A stretch of 64,000 bases of DNA from Kushneria sinocarnis (GTDB taxonomy: Bacteria > Pseudomonadota > Gammaproteobacteria > Pseudomonadales > Halomonadaceae), in contig NZ_RBIN01000005.1 in NCBI RefSeq assembly GCF_003633775.1, positions 303,888 through 367,887 of the forward strand. The letters run 5' to 3'. A program made the translations under genes and the position numbers. Below, piece by piece: positions 44,191 to 52,122 of this stretch (position 1 is the first letter of the stretch; each line of letters starts with the position of its first letter). Below the pieces are notes generated by a model. That model saw nothing but the letters and a program-made list of their open reading frames with translations, did no database searches and had not been told where the DNA came from.

Positions 44191-45479
44191 AGGGTCCGAT
44201 CGCGCTGGTCGACTGCAACAACTTCTACTGCGCCTGCGAGCGCGTGTTCGAACCGCGCCTGCACGGCGCCCCGGTCGCCGTGCTTTCCAACAACGATGGC
44301 TGCGTGATCGCCCGCTCGCAGGAGGTGAAGGCGCTCGGCATCGCGATGGGCACCCCCATCCATCACCTCCCCCGCGCGGCCTTTCGCGCCGGGCTGGTGC
44401 TGCGCTCCTCGAACTACGAACTCTACGGCGATCTCAGCGCCCGGGTGCTGTCAACGCTGCGCGCTCATGCGCCCCTCGTCGAGCCCTACTCGATCGACGA
44501 GAGCTGGCTCGGCTTCGCCGGCTTCGATCCCGCCGGGCTGACCGACCACTGCCGCGCACTGCGCCACACCGTGCACCGCTGGACCGGCCTGCCGGTCTCG
44601 ATCGGCATCGCCCCCAGCCGCACGCTCGCCAAACTCGCCAACCGCTACGCCAAGCAGTACCCGGTCACCGGCGGCGTGCATCAGCTCGGTGGGCTGGAGG
44701 ACCCGGCGACCCGGGCCCTGCTCGAGCGCACGCCGGTCGGCGAGGTGTGGGGGATTGCCGGTCGCATCGCGATCCGCCTGCAGCAGATGGGCGTTCGCAG
44801 TGCGCTGGAGCTCGCCCGCGCCGACCCCAGGTGGATCCGCAGCCGCTTCTCGGTGGTGATCGAACGCACGGCCCGCGAACTGGCCGGCACCCCCTGCACC
44901 GAAATGCTCGACGAATGCGAATCGAACCGGATGATTATGACCAGCCGCTCATTCGGGCAGATGATCGGTGACTACCGCGAGATTCAGGAAGCGCTGCGTG
45001 CCCACGCCTCACGCGGCGCCGAAAGGCTGCGCGCCCAGGGCAGCCTCACCAGCGCCGTGATGGTCATGCTCCAGACCAACAAGCATGCCCGGCACCTGCC
45101 CCAGCACCGCGATACGGTGACCATCGCCCTGCCCCGGCCGACCGACAGCTCCTTCGAGATCGTCCATGCCGCGCAGCAGGGGCTGGCCCGCCTGTGGCGC
45201 CGGGGCTACCGGTATCAGAAGTGCGGCACCCGGCTTTTGGACCTGATCGAACGCGACCACCGACAGCTCGGCATCTTCGAACCACCGCAATCCGATGCCG
45301 GGCGCCAGCGCAGCGACGCCCTGATGGCCACCCTCGATCGCCTCAACCGCAGCCACGGGCGGGGGACGGTCACGGTGGGCATGCAGCGCCGGGAAGCCGC
45401 CTGGCAGCTGCGCAGCGACTACCGCTCCAATCGGTGGACCACGCGCTGGGAGGAAATGCCGGAGGTCCGGCTGCGCTGA
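44187..45479 (+). CDS. umuC: UmuC, catalytic subunit of translesion polymerase V
   Basis: 430 residues. The Y-family palm motifs are ALVDCNNFYCACERVF at the start and YSIDESWLG with the catalytic Asp and Glu. The DinB-like finger motif is SNNDGCVIARSQEVKALG. The little-finger domain fills the C-terminal half and the UmuC tail ends WTTRWEEMPEVRLR. Coupled to umuD. Synthesises past lesions during the SOS response. A strong terminator follows. Confidence 0.93.
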   Translation: MKGPIALVDCNNFYCACERVFEPRLHGAPVAVLSNNDGCVIARSQEVKALGIAMGTPIHHLPRAAFRAGLVLRSSNYELYGDLSARVLSTLRAHAPLVEPYSIDESWLGFAGFDPAGLTDHCRALRHTVHRWTGLPVSIGIAPSRTLAKLANRYAKQYPVTGGVHQLGGLEDPATRALLERTPVGEVWGIAGRIAIRLQQMGVRSALELARADPRWIRSRFSVVIERTARELAGTPCTEMLDECESNRMIMTSRSFGQMIGDYREIQEALRAHASRGAERLRAQGSLTSAVMVMLQTNKHARHLPQHRDTVTIALPRPTDSSFEIVHAAQQGLARLWRRGYRYQKCGTRLLDLIERDHRQLGIFEPPQSDAGRQRSDALMATLDRLNRSHGRGTVTVGMQRREAAWQLRSDYRSNRWTTRWEEMPEVRLR

Positions 45480-45512
45480 GCAGGCGGGCAGGCATATAAC
45501 AGGGGGCACAAA

Positions 45513-45544
45513 AAAGCGGGCGACTCAAATGAGTCGCCCGCTTT
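45513..45544. terminator. Bidirectional terminator after umuC
   Basis: AAAGCGGGCGACTC and GAGTCGCCCGCTTT are a perfect 14-base stem with an AAAT loop. It has A-rich and T-rich flanks on both sides, so it can stop transcription from either direction. Confidence 0.85.
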
Positions 45545-45661
45545 CGAAATCCTGTGGCGCCGGCTATATCTGTGTAAAAGCCTTTGCTGAAAGCAGGCAT
45601 TCCAACAAAACAGGCAATTCTGAAGCTCGGGCCTGTGCTTGGTCTGCCACTCGGTATCAGC

Positions 45662-45690
45662 AAAAAGGCCCCGCACCGGGCGGGGCCTTC
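45662..45690 (-). terminator. Terminator of the satellite late operon
   Basis: AAGGCCCCGC and GCGGGGCCTT pair around a short loop, with a T run on the minus strand (45662-45666). It lies about 17 bases after the last element gene. Confidence 0.8.
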
Positions 45691-45706
45691 TGCTGCTGTC
45701 AGAGGG

Positions 45707-46657
45707 CTATTGCTGCGTTTTGCCGGGCACGTACTCCATGGTCTCTTCCAGCTCCTTCATACGCCGGCGACGCGCAAGGCTACTGCCCCATTCCTTCCCA
45801 TTCGCTTCACAGTCCAACGGCGCGATGCCTTGGAGCGCTGTGGGCTGCTCAGTGGCCGTCTTCGGCAGCAGATGCCATACCAGCTCGCCCAGCGCGGCGT
45901 ACTGGCGCTTGCGGATTTCATGGCGTACCGCAAAACCTTCCCGATCGTTGAGATGGGTGAAGATGCCCTCGCCGGGCTGGCTGGACACATCCAGACCGTA
46001 CTGAAGCATGTACGAAACGTCGTTGCACAAATCATCGCTGATACGACTGAACAGGCCGGACAGTGAGGCCCGGAAGGCACCGCTCTCCAGTCCGTCGAAC
46101 AGTTTTTCGGCCTCGGCCAGCAGTGTGTGATGCGTGGTGACCTCCTGCGCGGCCCTTAACCGGCGCTGGAACTCTTCCCGGGCGAGCTGTGTGTGGAGTT
46201 TCAGCCACTCCACCTGCGGGGTCAGCAGCTCGATCATCTCGCGTTTCTGTTCGGCCTCGATACGCCACTGACCGGCCTGTTTCTGCTGGTCGCGCACCTC
46301 CCGGCCCTGCTGGCCGGCACCTTCCAGAAACGCCCTGCGCCAGCTCTTGCCGGCCTGCCGCTCCTGCGCTTCGGCGGCGCTGACGGTCTTTTGCAGCCGG
46401 GCCAGTTCCCCGCTTGCCTGTTTCAGACGCTCACGCTTGTCCAGATAGTCGGACCGCGCCCTGTCCAGCGCCCGGTGTGCCTTTTCCGGCGTCAGGGCCT
46501 CGATGGCCGGCGTGGTGGGCTGGTAGTCGAAGCGGATCTTCAGCAGACGCCGCGAGGGCTGCGGCATTGAAGGGGTGGTGTCTGCGGTCTCGGTGGTCAT
46601 GGTCTGGGATTCCTGTGTGGCGTTGTCCGGGGTGGTGCGGGCGTTGGTAGCGGTCAT
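45707..46657 (-). CDS. Coiled-coil satellite protein, possibly Psu-like
   Basis: 316 residues from the ATG at 46657 with GGAGCTAC before it. An alternative ATG at 46762 overlaps the stop of the DUF927 gene and would add 35 unusual residues. The middle is a long charged helix (KAHRALDRARSDYLDKRERL to LAREEFQRRLRAAQE), followed by a globular C-terminus. The position at the end of the satellite and the pattern of the helix recall the P4 Psu/Sid region, but the protein is longer than Psu (190) and the likeness is only in style. Confidence 0.6.
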   Translation of the reverse strand: MTATNARTTPDNATQESQTMTTETADTTPSMPQPSRRLLKIRFDYQPTTPAIEALTPEKAHRALDRARSDYLDKRERLKQASGELARLQKTVSAAEAQERQAGKSWRRAFLEGAGQQGREVRDQQKQAGQWRIEAEQKREMIELLTPQVEWLKLHTQLAREEFQRRLRAAQEVTTHHTLLAEAEKLFDGLESGAFRASLSGLFSRISDDLCNDVSYMLQYGLDVSSQPGEGIFTHLNDREGFAVRHEIRKRQYAALGELVWHLLPKTATEQPTALQGIAPLDCEANGKEWGSSLARRRRMKELEETMEYVPGKTQQ

Positions 46658-46758
46658 GGGGTAGCTCCATGCGGTGGATGAAGGCGCGGTCCGAAGACCG
46701 CTCCGGTTTGCGGGGGTGAAAGTGAGCGCGGCAAAAGGCGCGGTGGTGGCCGGTCGAT

Positions 46759-48531
46759 TCATTGGGCACCACCTTCCGGGTCCAGTCGTTCGGGATCGAT
46801 GACAAAGAACCGGGCGCTGCCACCGCCCGGCAGGCGGTAGTTCTTTTGCAGGCGGTTACTGTCGGTTCTGGCCAGCACATCATGGGTGCCCAGCGTGCGC
46901 AGGATGCGGTCGCGGCTGTAGCCTTCGGCGGCCTCGGTGAGTGCGGCGCGATTGAACAGGAACAGCCGACGCCCGTTGTCGATCTCGTAGAAGCCGGCGC
47001 GGTTGATCACGTGCGCGGCCAGCTGAGCATTCACGTCCGAAAAGCGGCTGTCTCCGTGGCGGGCGATGAAGTCGGCCAGCGCCGCAAGGATCTGGCGATC
47101 CTCGGCATTGCCGTCGCCGATGGTGGCCAGCCATTCGTGAAAGAGCGTCCGGCAGGCGGCAAGGGCGGTGCCCTCGGGCCACGGCAGGATGCTCCATTCG
47201 CTGGCCAGCTCCCCGGCGAGCGCCATGACCGCGAAGCGGTCGGCCACCCGGCCGGCCTGAGCGCTGGCCACGTCGAATGAACGGCGCAGCTCGCCGAAGC
47301 GCCACGGCAGGCCGTCCATCGCCTCGCGCTCCAGCAGCTGTTCGATCAGTGCCGGGCCGGCATGGCCATAGTGGCGATTGACCGCCCCAGTCAGGGCACG
47401 GTGGAAGGCTTCGCCGGTCATGCCGTGGACGTCATCGAACGCCCGATAGGGTCTTGTCCCGGCATTGATGTCGACCAGTCGCAGTTCGGCCCCGGCATGC
47501 GCCGTCTGGCCGGACAGACCGGCATGATCGGCGGCGCTGCGCTCGCCGCTGGAGAGGATGGGCACACACCAGTGGTTCTTCGGCCGGCCCTCGCGGTCCC
47601 GGGTCATGGTGCCCTTGCCGGCGCCGTTGGCCAGCGCGTAGATATGCTCCTGCAACCGTTTGGGGTTGGCGCGGCTGATCTCGTCGGCGATCAGGGCGGT
47701 GTCGTTGCGGGTGGTGGCCTCGATCTCGACCCCGCCGCCCGACATGTCCCAGGAGAGCTTGAAGCGATCCGGCGCGCCCCACACCGACGCCCCGGCGTCC
47801 TGACACAGCGACTTGCCGCTGGACGAATCGCCGATCAGGTGGATACCGCCCCCGTGCACGCCGACCCTGCGGAGCAGCGGCCCCGAGAGCGCACAGCACA
47901 GCGAGAGGATTAGCACCGGGTTGCCCAGGCAGGGCGTGGCCACCTCCTGCTGCCACTCGGCGAGGGTGCCCCGGCTGTCGAAGATGCGCGCTTCCAGCCC
48001 GGAACTCTGATAGCGCACCTCGTCGCTTCCGATCACCCGGTGCGGCAGCACAAATGACCCGGTGGCGGCGTGCCAGCCGGTGCGAGTGGTGGTGGCCAGC
48101 ACCGTCGCCGGGGCGTGGTGGCTGGCGATATAGGCGGGCACATGCTTGCGCTGGTTATAGGCGACGGTCAGGCCCTGTCGCATCAGCTGGCGTAGCACGT
48201 CCTCGCCCTTGCCGGCGAGCGCTTCCATGGGGATCACGCACTCGCGCTCCCGGCCCCGGTGACTGAACCGGACCAGCCGGCCGATGCTGCCATCCTCGCT
48301 GTCAACAGTCTCGGCGTCGACGTAGAGCGGCGAACAGATCCACAGATCGAACGGCAGTCCGGGTTCGTCGGGTCCGGTCTGCTTGAGGCCGTGATACCAG
48401 ACACCACCCTCGAACACGCGGCCCTCAACGGTAGTGGGACCGGCGTAAACGGCATATCCGGGCCGGGCGAGCGCAGCGGACTGCTGAGGCGCAGCCGGCT
48501 CGCCCACGAGTGATAGACGAGCTTCACTCAT
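46759..48531 (-). CDS. DUF927-domain ATPase/helicase of the satellite
   Basis: 590 residues. The N-terminus is DUF927-like (RPGYAVYAGPTTVEGRVFEG, CEMCAL-type region replaced by FSHRGRERECVIPMEALAGK). Walker A is in IHLIGDSSSGKSLCQDAGAS near 240 and Walker B near TALIADEISRANPKRLQEHI. DUF927 proteins in mobile elements act with a toprim primase in replication. Overlaps the primase gene by 4 bases upstream, so both are coupled, like the split halves of the P4 alpha protein. Confidence 0.83.
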   Translation of the reverse strand: MSEARLSLVGEPAAPQQSAALARPGYAVYAGPTTVEGRVFEGGVWYHGLKQTGPDEPGLPFDLWICSPLYVDAETVDSEDGSIGRLVRFSHRGRERECVIPMEALAGKGEDVLRQLMRQGLTVAYNQRKHVPAYIASHHAPATVLATTTRTGWHAATGSFVLPHRVIGSDEVRYQSSGLEARIFDSRGTLAEWQQEVATPCLGNPVLILSLCCALSGPLLRRVGVHGGGIHLIGDSSSGKSLCQDAGASVWGAPDRFKLSWDMSGGGVEIEATTRNDTALIADEISRANPKRLQEHIYALANGAGKGTMTRDREGRPKNHWCVPILSSGERSAADHAGLSGQTAHAGAELRLVDINAGTRPYRAFDDVHGMTGEAFHRALTGAVNRHYGHAGPALIEQLLEREAMDGLPWRFGELRRSFDVASAQAGRVADRFAVMALAGELASEWSILPWPEGTALAACRTLFHEWLATIGDGNAEDRQILAALADFIARHGDSRFSDVNAQLAAHVINRAGFYEIDNGRRLFLFNRAALTEAAEGYSRDRILRTLGTHDVLARTDSNRLQKNYRLPGGGSARFFVIDPERLDPEGGAQ

Positions 48532-49541
48532 GACTCACCTCCCGATTCATTGCCTTGCTGCCGGCGGTGCCAGCGATAGAGGTCGTTAAAGTCGGTGAGA
48601 TCGTCCGGGCAGTCCTCGGGCCACTTCGGATAGAGCACCATCGCCCCCACGGCCAGCGCCGCGTCGTTGGCGGCGGTACGCCCGGGGTTGCCCTCGGTGT
48701 GGCGGTCGTCGTCGCCGGCGATGATCAGCTCCAGCGAGCCGTCGCACAGCGGGCGCATGGCCCGTGCCACGGCGGCGAGGTTGCCGGCGTGCATGGCACA
48801 CACCACCGGCTCGCCGGTCAGCCGGTGCAGCGTCGCCCCGGTGGCCCAGCCCTCACAGATGAACAGCTTGCCGAAGGGACGCGGCTCACCGATGAGGGCA
48901 TAACAGCCCTGTACCCGGCCACCCTTCAGAAAGCGCTTGCCGCCGTTGGGCATGATCGACTGGACGTTGACCAGTTCACCGTGGTGATAGAGCGGCACCA
49001 GCAGCCAGCCGCGCTTCGACTGACGCAGGTTGTAGGCGGGCACGCCCCGGTCGATCAGATAGGGATGGGTAGACGCAGCCGGCCGGGCGCTGTCCCAGCA
49101 CTGCCGGGCGCGTTCGGCGGCGGCCTGCCGCCGGGTCGCGCGTTCCTGTTCAATGGCGCGCTGACGGTCGCGCATCTCATTTTTATCCGGCAGGGCCGGC
49201 ATCACATGGGCGTGCCCCGCGCCGTACTGAAAGATGCCCAGTCCCAGCAGCCGATCAATGGCCATGGCCGCATCGACCTGCCGGCAGTTGTGCAGGTAAC
49301 GATACAGCGACACCAGATCGCCGCCGTGGGCGGCGCTGTCGGCAAAGTCATTCCACTTGCCACTGGTAAGCGAGACGCCAAAGGAACCGGCATTCCGATC
49401 GCCCCGAGCAACGTTGCGGGCAATCCACTCCGAACCGCTGCGCCGGCCTTCCGGAAGCAGCTCGCGCAACAGGGTCTCGCTGTCGGTCAGGGCGGCCATG
49501 GCTACCTGACGGATCTTCGCGACGGTCGCATGCTCAGCCAC
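48528..49541 (-). CDS. Toprim-domain primase of the satellite
   Basis: 337 residues from a GTG at 49541; GGGAGGTG lies just before it and the start overlaps the stop of the upstream gene by 8 bases. The N-terminus has a primase-type core (GSFGVSLTSGKWNDFADSAA) and the C-terminal toprim motif is KLFICEGWATGATLHRL (Glu) with ELIIAGDDDRH (Asp-x-Asp). It probably makes primers for element replication together with the DUF927 protein. Confidence 0.8.
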   Translation of the reverse strand: MAEHATVAKIRQVAMAALTDSETLLRELLPEGRRSGSEWIARNVARGDRNAGSFGVSLTSGKWNDFADSAAHGGDLVSLYRYLHNCRQVDAAMAIDRLLGLGIFQYGAGHAHVMPALPDKNEMRDRQRAIEQERATRRQAAAERARQCWDSARPAASTHPYLIDRGVPAYNLRQSKRGWLLVPLYHHGELVNVQSIMPNGGKRFLKGGRVQGCYALIGEPRPFGKLFICEGWATGATLHRLTGEPVVCAMHAGNLAAVARAMRPLCDGSLELIIAGDDDRHTEGNPGRTAANDAALAVGAMVLYPKWPEDCPDDLTDFNDLYRWHRRQQGNESGGES

Positions 49542-49845
49542 GGCGCACCTCCCGGGCATCGGCCACTTCGCGGGTGTGGGCGTGCCCGATGGCCAGCAAC
49601 ATGTCGTCGGCATCTTCCAGTAGCAGATAGGCGGCGTTGGCGATACTGGCCAGATCGCGGCCCTCGGCGGCCACGGCGCGCTCGATGCCCACGGAGGCAA
49701 TCGAGAACAGCATCTCCTTGGCGGCGGTCAGGCGCCGTGCTGCACAGTCATGCAGATTCTGAAAGTCGGCATCACCGCGGATGACCAGCACCGGCGAGTC
49801 GTGGCGAATGTTAGTGCTCAGAGGGATATCGTTACGCTCAGCCAT
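49534..49845 (-). CDS. Small satellite protein of unknown function
   Basis: 103 residues from MAERNDIPLSTNIRHDSPVL, with GGAGGTG before the ATG. Mostly helical (FQNLHDCAARRLTAAKEMLF, AAEGRDLASIANAAYLLLED). It overlaps both neighbours by 8 bases, so translation is coupled along the operon. Not recognised. Confidence 0.65.
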   Translation of the reverse strand: MAERNDIPLSTNIRHDSPVLVIRGDADFQNLHDCAARRLTAAKEMLFSIASVGIERAVAAEGRDLASIANAAYLLLEDADDMLLAIGHAHTREVADAREVRRG

Positions 49846-50077
49846 GGGACACCTCCTCATCCGCGAGGGCGTAGAGGTCTTCCAGCAGCTGAATGTGCTC
49901 GGCATTGGAGATGGCCCCGAGCTGGGCGGCCATGCGCGACATGCCGATAAGCTGGGCGAGCTGTTCGGGGTGGCGGTTGACGCGAAAGGCGATCAGCTTC
50001 GCGCCGATCAGGGCGATGGCCTGCTGTTCGAGAGGGATATCGGGACGTGCGGACGCACTTCGGGCGTGATGTGCCAT
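49838..50077 (-). CDS. First gene of the satellite operon, target of the C4-like RNA (Icd/Kil position)
   Basis: 79 residues from MAHHARSASARPDIPLEQQA, helical, no membrane segment. Its AGGAG ribosome site (50086-50090) lies inside segment b2 of the C4-like leader and in a GACTCCT/AGGAGTC hairpin, so its translation should be blocked by the antisense segment. In phage P1 the gene at this position is icd, an inhibitor of cell division. The sequence itself shows no likeness to Icd that I can state. Confidence 0.65.
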   Translation of the reverse strand: MAHHARSASARPDIPLEQQAIALIGAKLIAFRVNRHPEQLAQLIGMSRMAAQLGAISNAEHIQLLEDLYALADEEVSHG

Positions 50078-50145
50078 GTGGCTGACTCCTATTTGCCTTG
50101 AGGAGTCACCGCCAATCGTTCTCACGCGATTGGGGGCGACTGCGC

Positions 50146-50292
50146 GCGGGGTGAGAAACCGGCCAAATAGGAAACCGGCCGGGCCGAAGCCCGCCCACGC
50201 ACAGCCGCCATAACGACGCTTTGCGGACACAAAAAAAGCGCCTGCAAAGGTAGGGGCGCTGTCGCGCCTATTTGAACTCGGGTTCTCACGCC
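50146..50292 (-). ncRNA. C4-type antisense RNA immunity leader
   Basis: Read on the minus strand, the order is a1 GTGAGAA (50283-50289), b1 CAAATAGG (50267-50274), an intrinsic terminator, b' CCTATTTG (50164-50171), a' TTCTCAC (50151-50157). Downstream come a2 GTGAGAA (50119-50125) and b2 CAAATAGG (50088-50095). a' and b' are perfectly complementary to both pairs, and b2 covers the ribosome site of the next gene. That is the architecture of phage P1/P7 C4 RNA and close to P4 CI RNA. A GGGCTTCGGCCC hairpin lies in the body. The exact RNA ends are not known. Confidence 0.78.
50231..50260 (-). terminator. Intrinsic terminator inside the C4-type leader
   Basis: AGCGCC (50237-50242) pairs with GGCGCT (50255-50260), followed on the minus strand by seven Ts. 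It lies between the a1-b1 and b'-a' segments, so pairing of these can decide whether transcription reaches the replication genes. Confidence 0.7.
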
Positions 50293-50467
50293 CGGCCACG
50301 GATTTTGCCGTGACGCGAGCATCATAATCAGATCGCTGTGGCCGGGGCAAGCCCGGCGAGGCCATCGGGGATAAAAATATCGGTGTCAGGTGGGTGATGT
50401 CAGATAGCAAATGAGACGTGACAGCGGTAGTCATTGCGGTATCCTGTAGCGGTCCTCGACGATGTTC

Positions 50468-50502
50468 CGAAAGCCCCGTGGCCCCCACCTGCGGGGCTTT
50501 CG
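50468..50502 (-). terminator. Hairpin after the alpA operon
   Basis: CGAAAGCCCCG and CGGGGCTTTCG are perfect 11-base arms. It separates the alpA operon from the promoter of the C4-led operon; the stretch 50300-50460 between them is the likely promoter region. Confidence 0.6.
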
Positions 50503-50586
50503 CCGTTTTCAGCGCAGAGTTCCCCCAACCCGCCCGATGCGAACGCCGGGCAGCGGTCAATGCCATGTCAGGGGGGATCGACGCGC

Positions 50587-50844
50587 CTAGCAGTCCGTCT
50601 CGGTATCGGGACCGCGACGCAGATCGGTGAGGCGTTGAATGGTGGCGCGATGAGTCATGTGGCTGGGCCGGCTCTCGTCGCCTTCGCGGTGGCGGATCAC
50701 CGAGACGAAGCGCTCGCTGCCACCACGCACGATCTCGCGGCCGGGCATGTTGGTCGCGCCGGTCAGCGCGGAATCCATCGCCGCCATGTCGGCTTCGGTG
50801 AAGTCGATGGACTGTTCGCCAATGGTCAGGGTAAAGCGAGTCAT
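50587..50844 (-). CDS. Small protein coupled to AlpA
   Basis: 85 residues from MTRFTLTIGEQSIDFTEADM. Overlaps the alpA stop by 4 bases, so the two are coupled. No membrane segment or known motif; it begins like a small beta domain. Not recognised. Confidence 0.6.
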   Translation of the reverse strand: MTRFTLTIGEQSIDFTEADMAAMDSALTGATNMPGREIVRGGSERFVSVIRHREGDESRPSHMTHRATIQRLTDLRRGPDTETDC

Positions 50845-51110
50845 GCGCGGGCCTCCTTCTCTTGCTGGGTCAGGGTGCGATTGCGCAGCGCCAGCCGGCT
50901 GGCGATCCAGCTGTCCACTTCCTCTTCCAGCCAGGCCACGCTGTTGTCACCGATCGGCACCGGTGCAGGAAAGGTGCCATCGCTGACACCGGCGTAGATC
51001 GCCGAACGGCTCTTGCCGGTCTTGCGCTCCACTTCCTTCCGGCGCAGCAGGCGGTTGCCCAGCTGGATGGTCTCGACGGGTCGATAACCCCGTGTAGCGG
51101 TCGTGCTCAT
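50841..51110 (-). CDS. AlpA-family transcriptional regulator
   Basis: 89 residues. The MerR-like HTH is RRKEVERKTGKSRSAIYAGV, then the AlpA mark DGTFPAPVPIGDNSVAWLEE. AlpA-type proteins switch on excision and early genes of P4-like elements. Upstream of the small coupled gene. Confidence 0.85.
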   Translation of the reverse strand: MSTTATRGYRPVETIQLGNRLLRRKEVERKTGKSRSAIYAGVSDGTFPAPVPIGDNSVAWLEEEVDSWIASRLALRNRTLTQQEKEARA

Positions 51111-51271
51111 GATTGGTGCGGCTCCCTGTGCTGATTGGTCCGGCGGGCGGTGACCGCCGGGGACAGGGATAGACTGCCGGGGATCGGAGAGGCGTTCGAG
51201 CGATGCGAGTTGTAGAAATCGGTTTTACAAGATGTTGGGCGAAATCCGTTTCCAAGCGGTATTGACCCATG

Positions 51272-51302
51272 AAAAAACCGCGACCCTTTCGGATCGCGGT
51301 TT
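51272..51302 (-). terminator. Terminator after the Ogr/Delta gene
   Basis: AACCGCGACC and GGATCGCGGTT pair around CTTTC, with a T run on the minus strand (51272-51277). Confidence 0.75.
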
Positions 51303-51325
51303 CAGATCATCATGGTGGGAAAGGA

Positions 51326-51568
51326 TCAGGTGCTCTCGGCGGTACACTGCCAGGGAACGTGCTCGGCCAGCTTTTCCTGATAGTTCGGATTGGGACGGCC
51401 ACTCGGGCTGAGGGTGGCGGTCACTACGAATTCGGCCCGGGCCTTGGCCCTACAATCGGGATTCCGGCACTCCAGATACAGCTTGCGGTAGTCCGGATGC
51501 AGCTGCTTGCTGGTGCGAATGCGCATCCGGTCACCACAGTATCGGCAATCAAAATCGGTCGAGGACAT
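51326..51568 (-). CDS. Ogr/Delta-like zinc-finger activator
   Basis: 80 residues. The Cys pattern is CRYCG then CRNPDC, with the family-typical middle RIRTSKQLHPDYRKLYLEC and F-VVTATLSPSG. Ogr of P2 and Delta of P4 activate late promoters of helper and satellite through the RNA polymerase alpha subunit. Its presence ties this element to P2-like helper phages. Confidence 0.88.
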   Translation of the reverse strand: MSSTDFDCRYCGDRMRIRTSKQLHPDYRKLYLECRNPDCRAKARAEFVVTATLSPSGRPNPNYQEKLAEHVPWQCTAEST

Positions 51569-51696
51569 CGATGCTCCGGTCGGCAGGGAAGGTAATGCTT
51601 CGGACTTCAGGGACAGTCCTGACAGTTTTCGAAACAGTATATTAGCCGGCCATTGCCATATATCCCGGAGAGATGTGTAAGCGTCACTCCTACACC

Positions 51697-52086
51697 TCAG
51701 GTAACGGCAGTGGCCTCCATCTCGATCAATACCTCGGGATCGGCAAGTCCCTGAACGATACAGACTGAATTGGCGGGTGGCTGCTCTCCGAAATGGCGTT
51801 TCAGCAGCGCCCGTACTTCAGATACATCCTGCTCGCGGCAGATGAACGTGGTGAGCTTGGCAATGTCACTCAGCTTCGCATCGGCACTGGCGAGCACCGC
51901 TTCAAGATTGCTGACGACCAGATCGCCCTGAGCGGCAAAATCTCCCTTGCCCTGCAATTCTCCGGAGGTATCCGCCGGTACCTGACCGGAGCAAAACAAA
52001 AACCTACCGGGCCGCTTCACTTCCACGCAATGGGTATAACTGCTGAACGGTTCATGAACATTGGGGGGATTGATATGGCGTTTCAT
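51697..52086 (-). CDS. RidA/YjgF-family protein carried by the satellite
   Basis: 129 residues. Family marks are RFLFCSGQVPADTSGELQGK, NLEAVLASADAKLSDIAKLT and the C-terminal LIEMEATAV. The Arg that RidA enzymes use for imine hydrolysis (normally in a C-x-R-V-Q context near the end) is not obvious here: PPANSVCIVQGLADPEV has no Arg. So it may belong to a non-deaminase subgroup. It sits between Ogr/Delta and the integrase, a place where satellites often carry cargo genes. Confidence 0.8.
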   Translation of the reverse strand: MKRHINPPNVHEPFSSYTHCVEVKRPGRFLFCSGQVPADTSGELQGKGDFAAQGDLVVSNLEAVLASADAKLSDIAKLTTFICREQDVSEVRALLKRHFGEQPPANSVCIVQGLADPEVLIEMEATAVT

Positions 52087-52122
52087 GGAGCACTTGTTGA
52101 TCTGATAACAGCACCATGATGA

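Noticed and set aside
45541..45566. TTTCGAAATCCTGTGGCGCC, which looks like a tRNA T-arm and could be the left attachment site
   Set aside because: It lies in the opposite orientation to the tRNA-Arg and matches only loosely; integration yields direct repeats.
50089..50566. Long minus-strand frame through the C4-type leader (would encode an Icd/Ash-like protein)
   Set aside because: It runs through the terminator and all pairing segments; the RNA structure explains the conservation better. A short leader peptide cannot be excluded.
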